From positions 1 through 10,050 of the forward strand of contig JAMDBG010000151.1 of the NCBI GenBank assembly GCA_023487865.1: a stretch of 10,050 nt of DNA, written 5' to 3'. Origin of the DNA: Deltaproteobacteria bacterium (GTDB lineage: Bacteria; Desulfobacterota; Syntrophia; Syntrophales; UBA5619). A model generated the notes under the pieces. It was not told the origin of the DNA and did no database searches. It saw only the letters and a program-made list of their open reading frames with translations. Both the position numbers and the translations under genes were made by a program. Positions 1-6,664 of the stretch are shown in pieces (position 1 is the stretch's first letter; each line of letters begins with the position of its first letter).

Positions 1-1
1 A

Positions 2-217
2 CCGGACGCCCTGTCAACGAAAATCAGAAGAATCGATGCAGCGGATATGGAGGAACTTCATTGCAGCTCATCTCCAAAGGTGATAGTAAGATTTTTTCAA
101 GTAAAGGGTCGGGGCTTTGCAGTGAATGAAGCAACAAAGGTTCGGCCCGCGCCACCCGCCGTTTCGTCTGATCGAAATACCGGGAAACACGAAGAGACCG
201 TATCATGGCAGCTATAA
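2..217 (+). CDS. possible 3' end of an upstream gene, unidentified
   Basis: This frame is open from the left edge for 71 codons and stops at TAA 215-217, overlapping the start of the radical SAM gene by 13 bases. The translation includes the stretch RRIDAADMEELHCSSPKVIV and ends in SWQL. I recognise no family. Third codon positions are not clearly GC-enriched, unlike the genes downstream, so it may be a chance open frame. If it is not coding, the stretch 1-204 is a leader. A weak promoter-like pair, TTGCAG at 61-66 and TAGTAA at 84-89 with a 17-base gap, could then serve the radical SAM gene. I would not rely on either reading. Confidence 0.25.
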   Translation, partial: PDALSTKIRRIDAADMEELHCSSSPKVIVRFFQVKGRGFAVNEATKVRPAPPAVSSDRNTGKHEETVSWQL

Positions 218-1818
218 CCCGATGCGATTCCGGTGAGATTTTTCTCACCGTCGAGAAACCAAGTCGCTACACCGGTGGCGAGGTCAATGCCTCCAGGAAG
301 GAGGATTCGGCCGCCCTCCTGCGGTTTGCCCTCGCCTTCCCCGACGCCTATGAAGTCGGAATGTCTCACCTCGGCATCCAGGTCCTCTACTCCATCCTCA
401 ACAACCGGCCGGAGGTCGCCTGCGAACGCGTCTATGCCCCTTGGCCGGATATGGAACAGGAACTCCGGCGGCGCGGCTTACCCCTTTGCTCCCTGGAGAC
501 GCAAAGGCCGCTCGCCGCCTTCGACATCGTCGGCTTTTCCCTCCAGTATGAGCTCTCCTACACGAATTTACTGATGATGCTGGAACTGGGCGGCATCCCT
601 CTCCGCCGCGAAGATCGGGACGAGCGGCACCCCCTGATCATCGCGGGTGGACCTTCCGCCTTCAATCCTGCCCCGCTGAGCTCCTTCATCGACGCTTTCG
701 TCATCGGCGAGGGAGAGGAGGTAGTCACCGAGATTACCTCCTCCGTACTGGCCATCCGGAATCGGGAAGGAAACCGGCGGGACCGGCTCGAGGCCCTGGC
801 CGGAATCGCCGGCGTCTATGTCCCCGGCATCCATACCCGCGGCGAAAGAATCGCCAAACGGATCATCACCGATCTGGACGCCTGGCGCGTTCCTCTCTGC
901 CCGATCGTCCCCCTGATGAAGACGATCCATGACCGGGTGACCCTGGAAATCGCCCGGGGCTGCACACGGGGTTGCCGGTTCTGCCAGGCGGGGATGGTTT
1001 GGAGGCCCGTCCGCGAACGGACGCCGGTGATCCTCGAAGAGATGGCCGAGGCGATGCTCCAGGCGACAGGTCACGACGAGCTTTCCCTTCTCTCATTGAG
1101 TTCGGGTGATTACACACTGATCGAACCACTGCTCAAGACGTTCATGGACCGGTATTACGCCCGGCGCGTCGCCCTTGCGCTCCCGTCACTCCGCGTCGAG
1201 ACCCTGACCCCGATGCTGATCGAAGAAATCCGTCGCGTCCGAAAGACGAGCTTCACCCTGGCCCCCGAGGCGGGAACACAGCGACTCCGGGACATCATCA
1301 ACAAGGGAAATACGGAAACAGAGCTCCTCACCACCACCGAACGGGTCTTTACGGCCGGCTGGAAGGCGGTGAAGCTCTATTTCATGCTCGGCCTTCCCGG
1401 CGAGCGGGAAGAAGACCTGGAGGGGATCGCCGACCTCGCTTATAAAACCCTCCGGACGGCGCAGAACAGGGGCCAGGTGACGGTCAGCCTCTCGACCTTC
1501 GTCCCCAAGCCCCACACCCCCTTCCAATGGCAGCGCCAGATCGGCATTGAGGAGACCCACTCCCGTCACGAATTTTTTCGCCGCCGCCTGAAGAACCGGA
1601 ACATCAGCGTCAAGTGGCACGACGCCAGGATGAGCCTCCTTGAGGGAATACTCTCCCGGGGCGGCGAGGAGATCGGGGCACTTATCGAGACGGCCTTTCG
1701 CCTCGGCTGTCGCTTTGACGGCTGGAGCGACCGCTTTCGCTTCGAACCCTGGCAGGAAGCCCTGCGTCAAACGGGAATCGATCCTGAATTCTGTCTCCGT
1801 GAGCGTCCCCCCCACTGA
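205..1818 (+). CDS. radical SAM protein, TIGR03960 family (N-terminal part of a split fusion)
   Basis: This 537-residue protein has the family's opening pattern (VEKPSRYTGGE near residue 20). Next comes a Rossmann-like, B12-binding-type region at about 45-185 (PDAYEVGMSHLG, GFSLQYELSY, IIAGGPSAFNP), without an obvious cobalamin-ligand DxHxxG motif. The radical SAM core has CX3CX2C at C253, C257 and C260 (ARGCTRGCRFCQAG), which should bind the 4Fe-4S cluster and S-adenosylmethionine. The substrate is unknown; regular linkage to L21/L27 genes suggests a ribosome- or RNA-related task, which is inference. The ATG at 205 is the only good start because in-frame stops lie at 127 and 169; the ribosome-binding site is weak (GAAGAGA). 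The frame ends abruptly in RERPPH at a C7 run, where family members usually continue into a PW-containing linker. That linker is found in the next frame. Confidence 0.9.
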   Translation: MAAITRCDSGEIFLTVEKPSRYTGGEVNASRKEDSAALLRFALAFPDAYEVGMSHLGIQVLYSILNNRPEVACERVYAPWPDMEQELRRRGLPLCSLETQRPLAAFDIVGFSLQYELSYTNLLMMLELGGIPLRREDRDERHPLIIAGGPSAFNPAPLSSFIDAFVIGEGEEVVTEITSSVLAIRNREGNRRDRLEALAGIAGVYVPGIHTRGERIAKRIITDLDAWRVPLCPIVPLMKTIHDRVTLEIARGCTRGCRFCQAGMVWRPVRERTPVILEEMAEAMLQATGHDELSLLSLSSGDYTLIEPLLKTFMDRYYARRVALALPSLRVETLTPMLIEEIRRVRKTSFTLAPEAGTQRLRDIINKGNTETELLTTTERVFTAGWKAVKLYFMLGLPGEREEDLEGIADLAYKTLRTAQNRGQVTVSLSTFVPKPHTPFQWQRQIGIEETHSRHEFFRRRLKNRNISVKWHDARMSLLEGILSRGGEEIGALIETAFRLGCRFDGWSDRFRFEPWQEALRQTGIDPEFCLRERPPH

Positions 1819-2743
1819 GACCTTTCCGTGGGAGAGGATCGAAAGCGGCATCACCGGGCAATACCTTCTTTCCGAGGCAATCAAGGCTGAAAAAGGGGAG
1901 CCCACGCCGGACTGCAGGACCGGGGCATGCAGCAACTGCGGTGTCTGCGATCACCAAACCGTTCACAACGTCATCGCCCCTGCCGACGCCGCCGTCGGGA
2001 CCTTCGTCACCGGACAGGCCGTCCGGAAAAACGACAGCGGGCCGGAAAAGTCCATCCGGATCCGCTTCACGAAGCTGGGTCCGGCGCGATTTCTGTCCCA
2101 TCTGGAGCTCTCCACGGCCCTCAGCCGGGCGCTGAACCTGAGCGGAATCACCTTTGTCTATTCCCAGGGCTATCACCCTCATCCGAAGATCTCTTTTGCC
2201 GGCGCCACATCCGTCGGGATGGAGAGCCGGGGCGAATTCGCAGACCTCCGGATCCAGGATATCCGTGAGGAGATCGGCCTCCTCACCACCCGGATCAACG
2301 CCGCCCTGCCCGTGGGCTTAGTGATCACGGCGATGTGCGAACTGCCCCCCCGCACCTTCTCTCTAGCGGAACTGGTTGTGGGATTCACCTATGACCTTAT
2401 TCTGCCGGGTGATGAAGACGATCAGGAACTGGACCGGATTGAGGCCGTGATCCGCGCATTTCTTCATGCGGGAGAATTCCATGTCATCCGGAAGACCAGC
2501 CAGAAAACGATCACCAAGGAGATCCGGTCCTTCGTGACCGAACTGGCTCTGGACCGCACGGGACGGCGGATCCTTCTTTCGGCCCGCTTCGGCCCTGAAG
2601 GCACGGTCCGTCCTGCGGAGGTATTGACCGCTGTTCTTGGCTTTTCCACGGATCATCTCCACAGAATACGGATCGTGAAAAGCGGTACGCGCCTTGCCGA
2701 TTTTGCCGACAAGGCCGACCAGCAAATTTTTTTCCCGCGATAG
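1799..2743 (+). CDS. radical SAM-linked protein, DUF2344 / TIGR03936 (C-terminal part of a split fusion)
   Basis: The protein begins in the linker that normally follows the radical SAM core (TFPWERIESGITGQYLL). A cysteine cluster comes next, CX4CX2CX2C at C39, C44, C47 and C50 counted from GTG 1799. The DUF2344 domain runs from about residue 80 to the end, marked by IRFTKLGPARFLSHLE and YSQGYHPHPKISFA. The domain is known only as a partner of, or fusion to, TIGR03960 proteins; its function is not established. The start is uncertain. GTG 1799 is the only candidate start close to the junction, and nothing resembling a ribosome-binding site precedes it. An in-frame ATG at 1640 lies deep inside the radical SAM gene and is unlikely. 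The better reading is that this frame is the continuation of the upstream gene across the C7 run, giving 845 residues in total. Confidence 0.85.
   Translation: MSVPPTETFPWERIESGITGQYLLSEAIKAEKGEPTPDCRTGACSNCGVCDHQTVHNVIAPADAAVGTFVTGQAVRKNDSGPEKSIRIRFTKLGPARFLSHLELSTALSRALNLSGITFVYSQGYHPHPKISFAGATSVGMESRGEFADLRIQDIREEIGLLTTRINAALPVGLVITAMCELPPRTFSLAELVVGFTYDLILPGDEDDQELDRIEAVIRAFLHAGEFHVIRKTSQKTITKEIRSFVTELALDRTGRRILLSARFGPEGTVRPAEVLTAVLGFSTDHLHRIRIVKSGTRLADFADKADQQIFFPR
1807..1813 (+). other. C7 homopolymer at the frame junction
   Basis: Seven C sit between GAGCGT and ACTGAG. Read in the radical SAM frame the codons are CGT CCC CCC CAC TGA. With one C fewer they become CGT CCC CCC ACT GAG ACC, which leads directly into the DUF2344 frame. 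A +1 slip of prolyl-tRNA from CCC to CCC just before the stop, or slippage of RNA polymerase on the C run, would have the same effect. A miscounted homopolymer in the read data is equally possible. Confidence 0.75.
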
Positions 2744-2755
2744 TCATAAATTCTA

Positions 2756-2785
2756 TTGACAAACAGGCTCCATTTTCGTTATGGT
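2756..2785 (+). promoter_or_regulatory. sigma-70-like promoter for rplU-rpmA
   Basis: A perfect -35 box TTGACA at 2756-2761 is followed after 18 bases by TATGGT at 2780-2785, matching 4 of 6 positions of the -10 consensus. Transcription would start near 2792, leaving a leader of under 30 bases, too short for a structured L21 leader. The local sequence is AT-rich compared with the genes on both sides, which supports a promoter. Confidence 0.7.
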
Positions 2786-2818
2786 GCAAAGTCAAAAATT
2801 TTATTGAGGGAATAAACC

Positions 2819-3130
2819 ATGTATGCGGTAATAAAAACGGGCGGTAAGCAGCACAAGGTCTCCGAGGGAGATGTGATTGCCATAGAAAAGATCAATGGCG
2901 ACAAGGGCGAAGCCATCGTTTTCGATCAGGTTCTGATGGTCGAGAAGGACGGTGACGTTCGTATCGGAAGGCCTGTGGTCGAAGGGGCGAAGGTGACAGG
3001 CGAAATCCTGGCCCAGACCAAGGGCGACAAGCTCATCGTCTTCAAGATGAAGAAACGTAAGGGTTTTCATAAGAAGAATGGACACCGCCAGCAGTTGACG
3101 AGCATGCGAATCAAGGAAATATCCATTTAA
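2819..3130 (+). CDS. rplU: 50S ribosomal protein L21
   Basis: The 103-residue product is the usual L21 length. It starts MYAVIKTGGKQHKVSEGD and carries the conserved C-terminal rRNA-binding signature KRKGFHKKNGHRQQLT near residues 78-93. L21 binds 23S rRNA in the large subunit. The ATG is preceded by a GAGGG ribosome-binding sequence about 8 bases upstream. It is first in an operon with rpmA, 12 bases downstream, driven by the promoter at 2756-2785. Confidence 0.98.
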   Translation: MYAVIKTGGKQHKVSEGDVIAIEKINGDKGEAIVFDQVLMVEKDGDVRIGRPVVEGAKVTGEILAQTKGDKLIVFKMKKRKGFHKKNGHRQQLTSMRIKEISI

Positions 3131-3142
3131 GCGGAGGGTATT

Positions 3143-3400
3143 ATGGCACACAAGAAGGGACAGGGAAGCTCCCGGAATGGAAGAGACAGCAACTCCCAGC
3201 GGCGGGGCGTCAAGGTCTACGGCGGCGAGAAGATCAACGCCGGCTCCATTATCGTCCGTCAGGTCGGAACCGTATTTCATCCCGGCGTTAACGTCGGGCT
3301 GGGCAAGGATTATACCATCTATTCAAAGATTGATGGCACCGTGAAGTTCGAGAGGCTCGACAAAAAACGGAAGAAGGTCAGCGTCTACGCCGCCGCGTAG
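3143..3400 (+). CDS. rpmA: 50S ribosomal protein L27
   Basis: The 85-residue protein has the L27 signature throughout: MAHKKGQGSSRNGRDSN, then GGEKINAGSIIVRQ and FHPGVNVGLGKDYTIY. The N terminus is the mature form that reaches toward the peptidyl transferase centre, with no Firmicutes-type cleavable extension. A strong GGAGG lies 6 bases before the ATG. The gene is cotranscribed with rplU and probably with the cold-shock gene 26 bases further on. Confidence 0.98.
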   Translation: MAHKKGQGSSRNGRDSNSQRRGVKVYGGEKINAGSIIVRQVGTVFHPGVNVGLGKDYTIYSKIDGTVKFERLDKKRKKVSVYAAA

Positions 3401-3426
3401 ACATCTTTTCCTTTAATGGAGGAACA

Positions 3427-3642
3427 ATGGGAGAGAACGGACGCGAAACCGGGGTTGTAAAGTGGTTCAACGACAAGAAGGGTTACGGCTTCATCTCCAG
3501 GGATTCGGGAGATGATGTGTTCGTTCACCACAGCTCAATCGTCGCGGAAGGATTCCGCAGTCTGGCCGAAGGCGACCGCGTCGAATTCGCGATAACGCAG
3601 GACACAAAGGGGCAGGCCGCCGTCGACGTGCGCAAGATTTAA
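3427..3642 (+). CDS. cold-shock domain protein (CspA family)
   Basis: This 71-residue single-domain protein has both nucleic-acid-binding motifs of the family: RNP1 as KGYGFI (about residues 19-24) and RNP2 as VFVHH (about 31-35), after the typical GVVKWFNDKKGYGFI opening. Such proteins bind single-stranded RNA or DNA, act as RNA chaperones in the cytoplasm and need not be cold-induced. GGAGG lies 5 bases before the ATG. The gene sits 26 bases after rpmA with no terminator visible between them, so it probably shares the ribosomal-protein transcript. No long cold-shock-type 5' leader is present. An intrinsic terminator follows at 3719-3756. Confidence 0.95.
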   Translation: MGENGRETGVVKWFNDKKGYGFISRDSGDDVFVHHSSIVAEGFRSLAEGDRVEFAITQDTKGQAAVDVRKI

Positions 3643-3718
3643 CGCACCGAAACCCACAGGGACGGAACAATCAACCTTCTACCGATACCTCTGTACAGCA
3701 CATCACTTCGTGATGAGA

Positions 3719-3756
3719 AGGCAGCTGTGTTCGCCGCTGACGGCTGCCTGTTTTTT
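3719..3756 (+). terminator. intrinsic terminator after the cold-shock gene
   Basis: The stem AGGCAGC (3719-3725) pairs with GCTGCCT (3743-3749) over 7 bp and is followed by G and six T (3751-3756). The loop is a rather long 17 bases. Just upstream is a perfect 6-bp hairpin CATCAC-TTC-GTGATG (3701-3715) without a T run. The rest of the 216-base gap (3643-3858) holds no gene I can support and no convincing promoter for obgE. Confidence 0.7.
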
Positions 3757-3858
3757 CAGTCAAAACGAGGAATGGCAGATTTTCTCACTCCCCTCGCGGC
3801 AACCCAATCCTGGTGTCCTCCACCCGCCCTTCCGTAGATAAAGGCACAAGAAAACAGC

Positions 3859-4911
3859 ATGAAATTCATCGATGAGGCAAAGATCTATGTCAAGGCAGGC
3901 GACGGCGGCCGCGGTTGCGTCAGCTTCCGGCGGGAGAAGTTCGTGCCGCGCGGAGGACCGGACGGCGGCGACGGAGGCCATGGGGGAGACGTCGTTGTCC
4001 GCGCCTCCCTGAGCCGGCGAACCCTCCTTGATCTCAAGTTTCACCAGCACCACATAGCCAAGCACGGCGGTCACGGCGAAGGCAGCAAACGGACCGGCAA
4101 GGACTCGAACGATGTGGAGATCGTCGTCCCGGTGGGAACGGTCATCCGCGACGCTGAGACAGGGGAACTCCTGACCGATCTCACCGCCGACGGCGCCGTC
4201 TTTGTCGTCGCCAAGGGCGGCATGGGCGGCCGGGGAAATGCGCGGTTCGCCACCGCGACCCGCCAGACTCCCCGTTTCGCCCAGCCCGGCATACCGGGTG
4301 AGGAGCGGTGGATCACTCTGGAACTCAAACTCCTGGCCGATGTGGGGATCATCGGTTTGCCGAACGTCGGCAAATCGACTTTCATCTCACGGGTATCGGC
4401 AGCCCGTCCCAAGATCGCCGATTATCCTTTCACAACACTCGTCCCCCATCTGGGCGTCGTCCAGTACGGGGATCAGCAATCGTTCGTGATTGCCGATATC
4501 CCGGGCCTGATCGAGGGGGCGCACGAGGGTCTGGGAATGGGGATGCAGTTTCTCCGCCACGTCGAGAGGACCTCCGCCCTGCTCCACATCATCGATGTCT
4601 CTGCGGAATCCTGTCAGGGCGCCTGGCACGACTACGAACTGATCAACCGCGAACTCGAACTCTTCAGCCCCGCAATGCTGAAGAAACGGCAGGTTGTAAC
4701 GATCAGCAAGCTTGACCTTCCCATTACACGGGAAAGGATAAAAAAGGATATTGACACCTTTGCACTAAAAGGCATAAAAATACTCGCATTTTCTGCAGCA
4801 ACCGGGGAAGGCGTCCCGGAAGTGCTCCGGGAACTTGTCACCCTGATCCCTGCGCATCTCCCCCCGGCGGCTGAAGAAAGCGGGGTATCGCCGGAGGAAT
4901 TTTCATCATGA
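3859..4911 (+). CDS. obgE: Obg family GTPase (CgtA/ObgE), 50S assembly
   Basis: At 350 residues it has the glycine-rich Obg fold first (about 1-158: GDGGRGCVSFRREKFVPRGG, GGMGGRGNARFATATRQTP). The GTPase domain follows, with G1 GLPNVGKST at 166-174, G2 region YPFTTLVPHLG, G3 DIPGLIEGAHEGLG and G5 SAATGEG. G4 reads SKLD at 283-286 instead of the usual NKxD. There is no separate C-terminal OCT domain, as in many proteobacterial members. Obg proteins act late in large-subunit assembly and in growth control. The ribosome-binding site before ATG 3859 is poor (AAGG about 14 bases away). The stop overlaps the proB start (ATGA, 4908-4911), which points to translational coupling. Confidence 0.97.
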   Translation: MKFIDEAKIYVKAGDGGRGCVSFRREKFVPRGGPDGGDGGHGGDVVVRASLSRRTLLDLKFHQHHIAKHGGHGEGSKRTGKDSNDVEIVVPVGTVIRDAETGELLTDLTADGAVFVVAKGGMGGRGNARFATATRQTPRFAQPGIPGEERWITLELKLLADVGIIGLPNVGKSTFISRVSAARPKIADYPFTTLVPHLGVVQYGDQQSFVIADIPGLIEGAHEGLGMGMQFLRHVERTSALLHIIDVSAESCQGAWHDYELINRELELFSPAMLKKRQVVTISKLDLPITRERIKKDIDTFALKGIKILAFSAATGEGVPEVLRELVTLIPAHLPPAAEESGVSPEEFSS

Positions 4912-6056
4912 CACGAAAAGATACGCTAACCAATGTCCGGAAGATCCTCGTCAAGGTCGGAAGCGCCGTCCTGACGGGGGAGGACGGTCTGGACCTCAAT
5001 ATCATCGAACAGCTCGTCGACGACATCACCACCCTCCGGGAACGGGATTACCAGATCGTCCTGGTCAGCTCCGGGGCCATCGCCTCGGGGAAGCACCGGT
5101 TGGGGATCCCCGGCAAGCTCAAGAGCATCCCCCAGAAGCAGGCGGCGGCGGCAGTCGGCCAGGGGCGACTGATGCGGGTCTACTCAAACGCCTTCGGCAA
5201 GCACGGCCTTTTTGTCGGTCAGGTCCTTCTGACAATGAGCGACATCACGGACCGGAAACGCTTCCTGAACATCCGCAACACCCTCTTTACGTTGCTGGAG
5301 TGGGGGGTGATTACGATCATCAACGAAAACGACACCGTGGCCGTCGATGAAATCAAGTTCGGCGACAATGACCATCTGGCCGCGATGGTGGCGAACCTCA
5401 TCGAGGCCCATCTCGTCATCAACCTGACGAGCACCGAAGGGCTTTACGACCAGAATCCGGCCGAATCCAAGAAGGCAAAGCTCATCCCCCTCGTCACGGA
5501 AATCACCCCGGAGATCGAGGCCTCAGCCACCGATGAGGGCACACCGGTCGGGATGGGCGGGATGAAGAGCAAGGTCCTGGCCGCCAAGAAGGTCACTGCC
5601 TTCGGCATTCCTTACATCATCGCCCCCGGCCGTCGCCAAGGCGTCCTTCAGGAGATCATGGACGGCAAGGAGACAGGAACCCTTTTCCTCCCGATGTCGG
5701 AACATCTGAACAGCCGCAAATACTGGATCGCCTTCACCCTGAGGGCGAGGGGACGCCTCTTTCTCGACGAAGGGGCTACGGCCGCCCTCATCGCAGACGG
5801 GAAAAGCCTCCTCCCCTCCGGAGTGACGCAGGTCGAGGGGGATTTTGTCTCCGGTGACCCGGTGAGTTGCGTGGACCCGGCGGGGAATCCGATCGCCAAG
5901 GGGCTCGTCAATTACAGTGCCGAAGAGATCCGGAAGATCATGGGGCTCAAGACGGGGAAGATCGAGCAGGTCCTGGGGTACAAGGACTACGACGAGGTGA
6001 TCCACCGGGACAACCTGGCCGTCATGATCCAACCGGACGGCAAGTCAAAAACCTGA
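4908..6056 (+). CDS. proB: glutamate 5-kinase (ProB) with PUA domain
   Basis: The 382-residue protein has an amino-acid-kinase domain at about 10-265: KILVKVGSAVL near the start, IVLVSSGAIASGKHRLG, TIINENDTVAVDEIKFGDND and TPVGMGGMKSKVLAA. A C-terminal PUA domain follows at about 285-370 (ARGRLFLDEGATAAL). It phosphorylates glutamate to glutamyl 5-phosphate, the first step of proline synthesis. GGAGG sits about 10 bases before the ATG, which overlaps the obgE stop by 4 bases. The usual next gene, proA, is absent: the strand switches 23 bases after the stop and no terminator is visible in that gap. Confidence 0.97.
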   Translation: MTRKDTLTNVRKILVKVGSAVLTGEDGLDLNIIEQLVDDITTLRERDYQIVLVSSGAIASGKHRLGIPGKLKSIPQKQAAAAVGQGRLMRVYSNAFGKHGLFVGQVLLTMSDITDRKRFLNIRNTLFTLLEWGVITIINENDTVAVDEIKFGDNDHLAAMVANLIEAHLVINLTSTEGLYDQNPAESKKAKLIPLVTEITPEIEASATDEGTPVGMGGMKSKVLAAKKVTAFGIPYIIAPGRRQGVLQEIMDGKETGTLFLPMSEHLNSRKYWIAFTLRARGRLFLDEGATAALIADGKSLLPSGVTQVEGDFVSGDPVSCVDPAGNPIAKGLVNYSAEEIRKIMGLKTGKIEQVLGYKDYDEVIHRDNLAVMIQPDGKSKT

Positions 6057-6079
6057 AATCAGACGTGTAGATTTGAGTC

Positions 6080-6664
6080 CTATCGCTTGTTTCGCGGTGC
6101 GGGACCCGGGAGGATATGCTCCGGAAGGACGCGTTCTCTCCTGTCGAAGGCGACGCCTTCCCTCTCCAGGAGCGCCCTTTTCAACGCCAGACCGCCGCCG
6201 AAACCGCCGAGGCTGCCGTCGCTCCGGATCACCCGGTGACAGGGGATGATCAGGGGAAAGAAATTGCCGGCCATCACGTTCCCCACCGCTCTTGCGCCTC
6301 CGGCGACACCGACAATCGCCGCCACGCCTCCATAGGTCATGACGCGGCCGCGTGGGATCTGATGGACCGCCAAAAGCACACGCCTCTCAAATTCGCCGCA
6401 GCCCTCAAAATCCAGCTCAGCGATCGAAAAATCCACGGCGTTGCCCATCAGGTAGGCATCGATCTGCTTCCCGGTGTTATCCCTCTTCCCCGGCGACAGC
6501 ACCACTCCAGGGAAGGCCTCCCGGATGCGCTCACGTGTGGAAGCGCCCTTGTGGGGAAGAAAGATCATCCGGACGGGGCGTGCTCCTTTGGTGCGCCTGA
6601 CGATCCCCACCTTACCCATGGGTGAGGAAATGAGATCGTACACATACTCGGATCCTGTTTTCAC
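6080..6664 (-). CDS. ogt: methylated-DNA--protein-cysteine methyltransferase (O6-alkylguanine-DNA alkyltransferase)
   Basis: The active-site motif IPCHRVI is present, with the acceptor cysteine at residue 142 counted from GTG 6664. Around it are the DNA-binding helix pattern QIPRGRVMTYGGVAAIVG, the arginine-finger region ARAVGNVMAGN and the family tail LALKRALLEREGV. The enzyme removes alkyl groups from O6 of guanine in a single-turnover transfer to its own cysteine. Two adjacent GTG codons could start it (6667 and 6664). I prefer 6664: it lies 6 bases after a perfect AAGGAGGT, and its GTGA overlaps the stop of the upstream exporter gene. The motif order is that of a plain Ogt/MGMT without an Ada-type N-terminal domain. 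It should be expressed with the exporter and so fall under the Mn riboswitch. Confidence 0.93.
   Translation of the reverse strand: MKTGSEYVYDLISSPMGKVGIVRRTKGARPVRMIFLPHKGASTRERIREAFPGVVLSPGKRDNTGKQIDAYLMGNAVDFSIAELDFEGCGEFERRVLLAVHQIPRGRVMTYGGVAAIVGVAGGARAVGNVMAGNFFPLIIPCHRVIRSDGSLGGFGGGLALKRALLEREGVAFDRRERVLPEHILPGPAPRNKR

Noticed and set aside
1186..1935. Long open frame on the - strand (249 codons)
   Set aside because: It is antisense to the radical SAM and DUF2344 genes, whose family signatures are clear; it shows no recognisable domain and arises from GC-rich codon bias.
3701..3715. Perfect hairpin CATCAC-TTC-GTGATG as a terminator
   Set aside because: No T run follows it; the hairpin at 3719-3756 with T6 is the better terminator.
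5523..6032. Open frame on the - strand within proB
   Set aside because: It is a shadow of the proB reading frame, without a ribosome-binding site or motifs.
6116..6625. Open frame on the + strand opposite the alkyltransferase
   Set aside because: The - strand carries the PCHRV active site and a strong ribosome-binding site; the + frame has neither.
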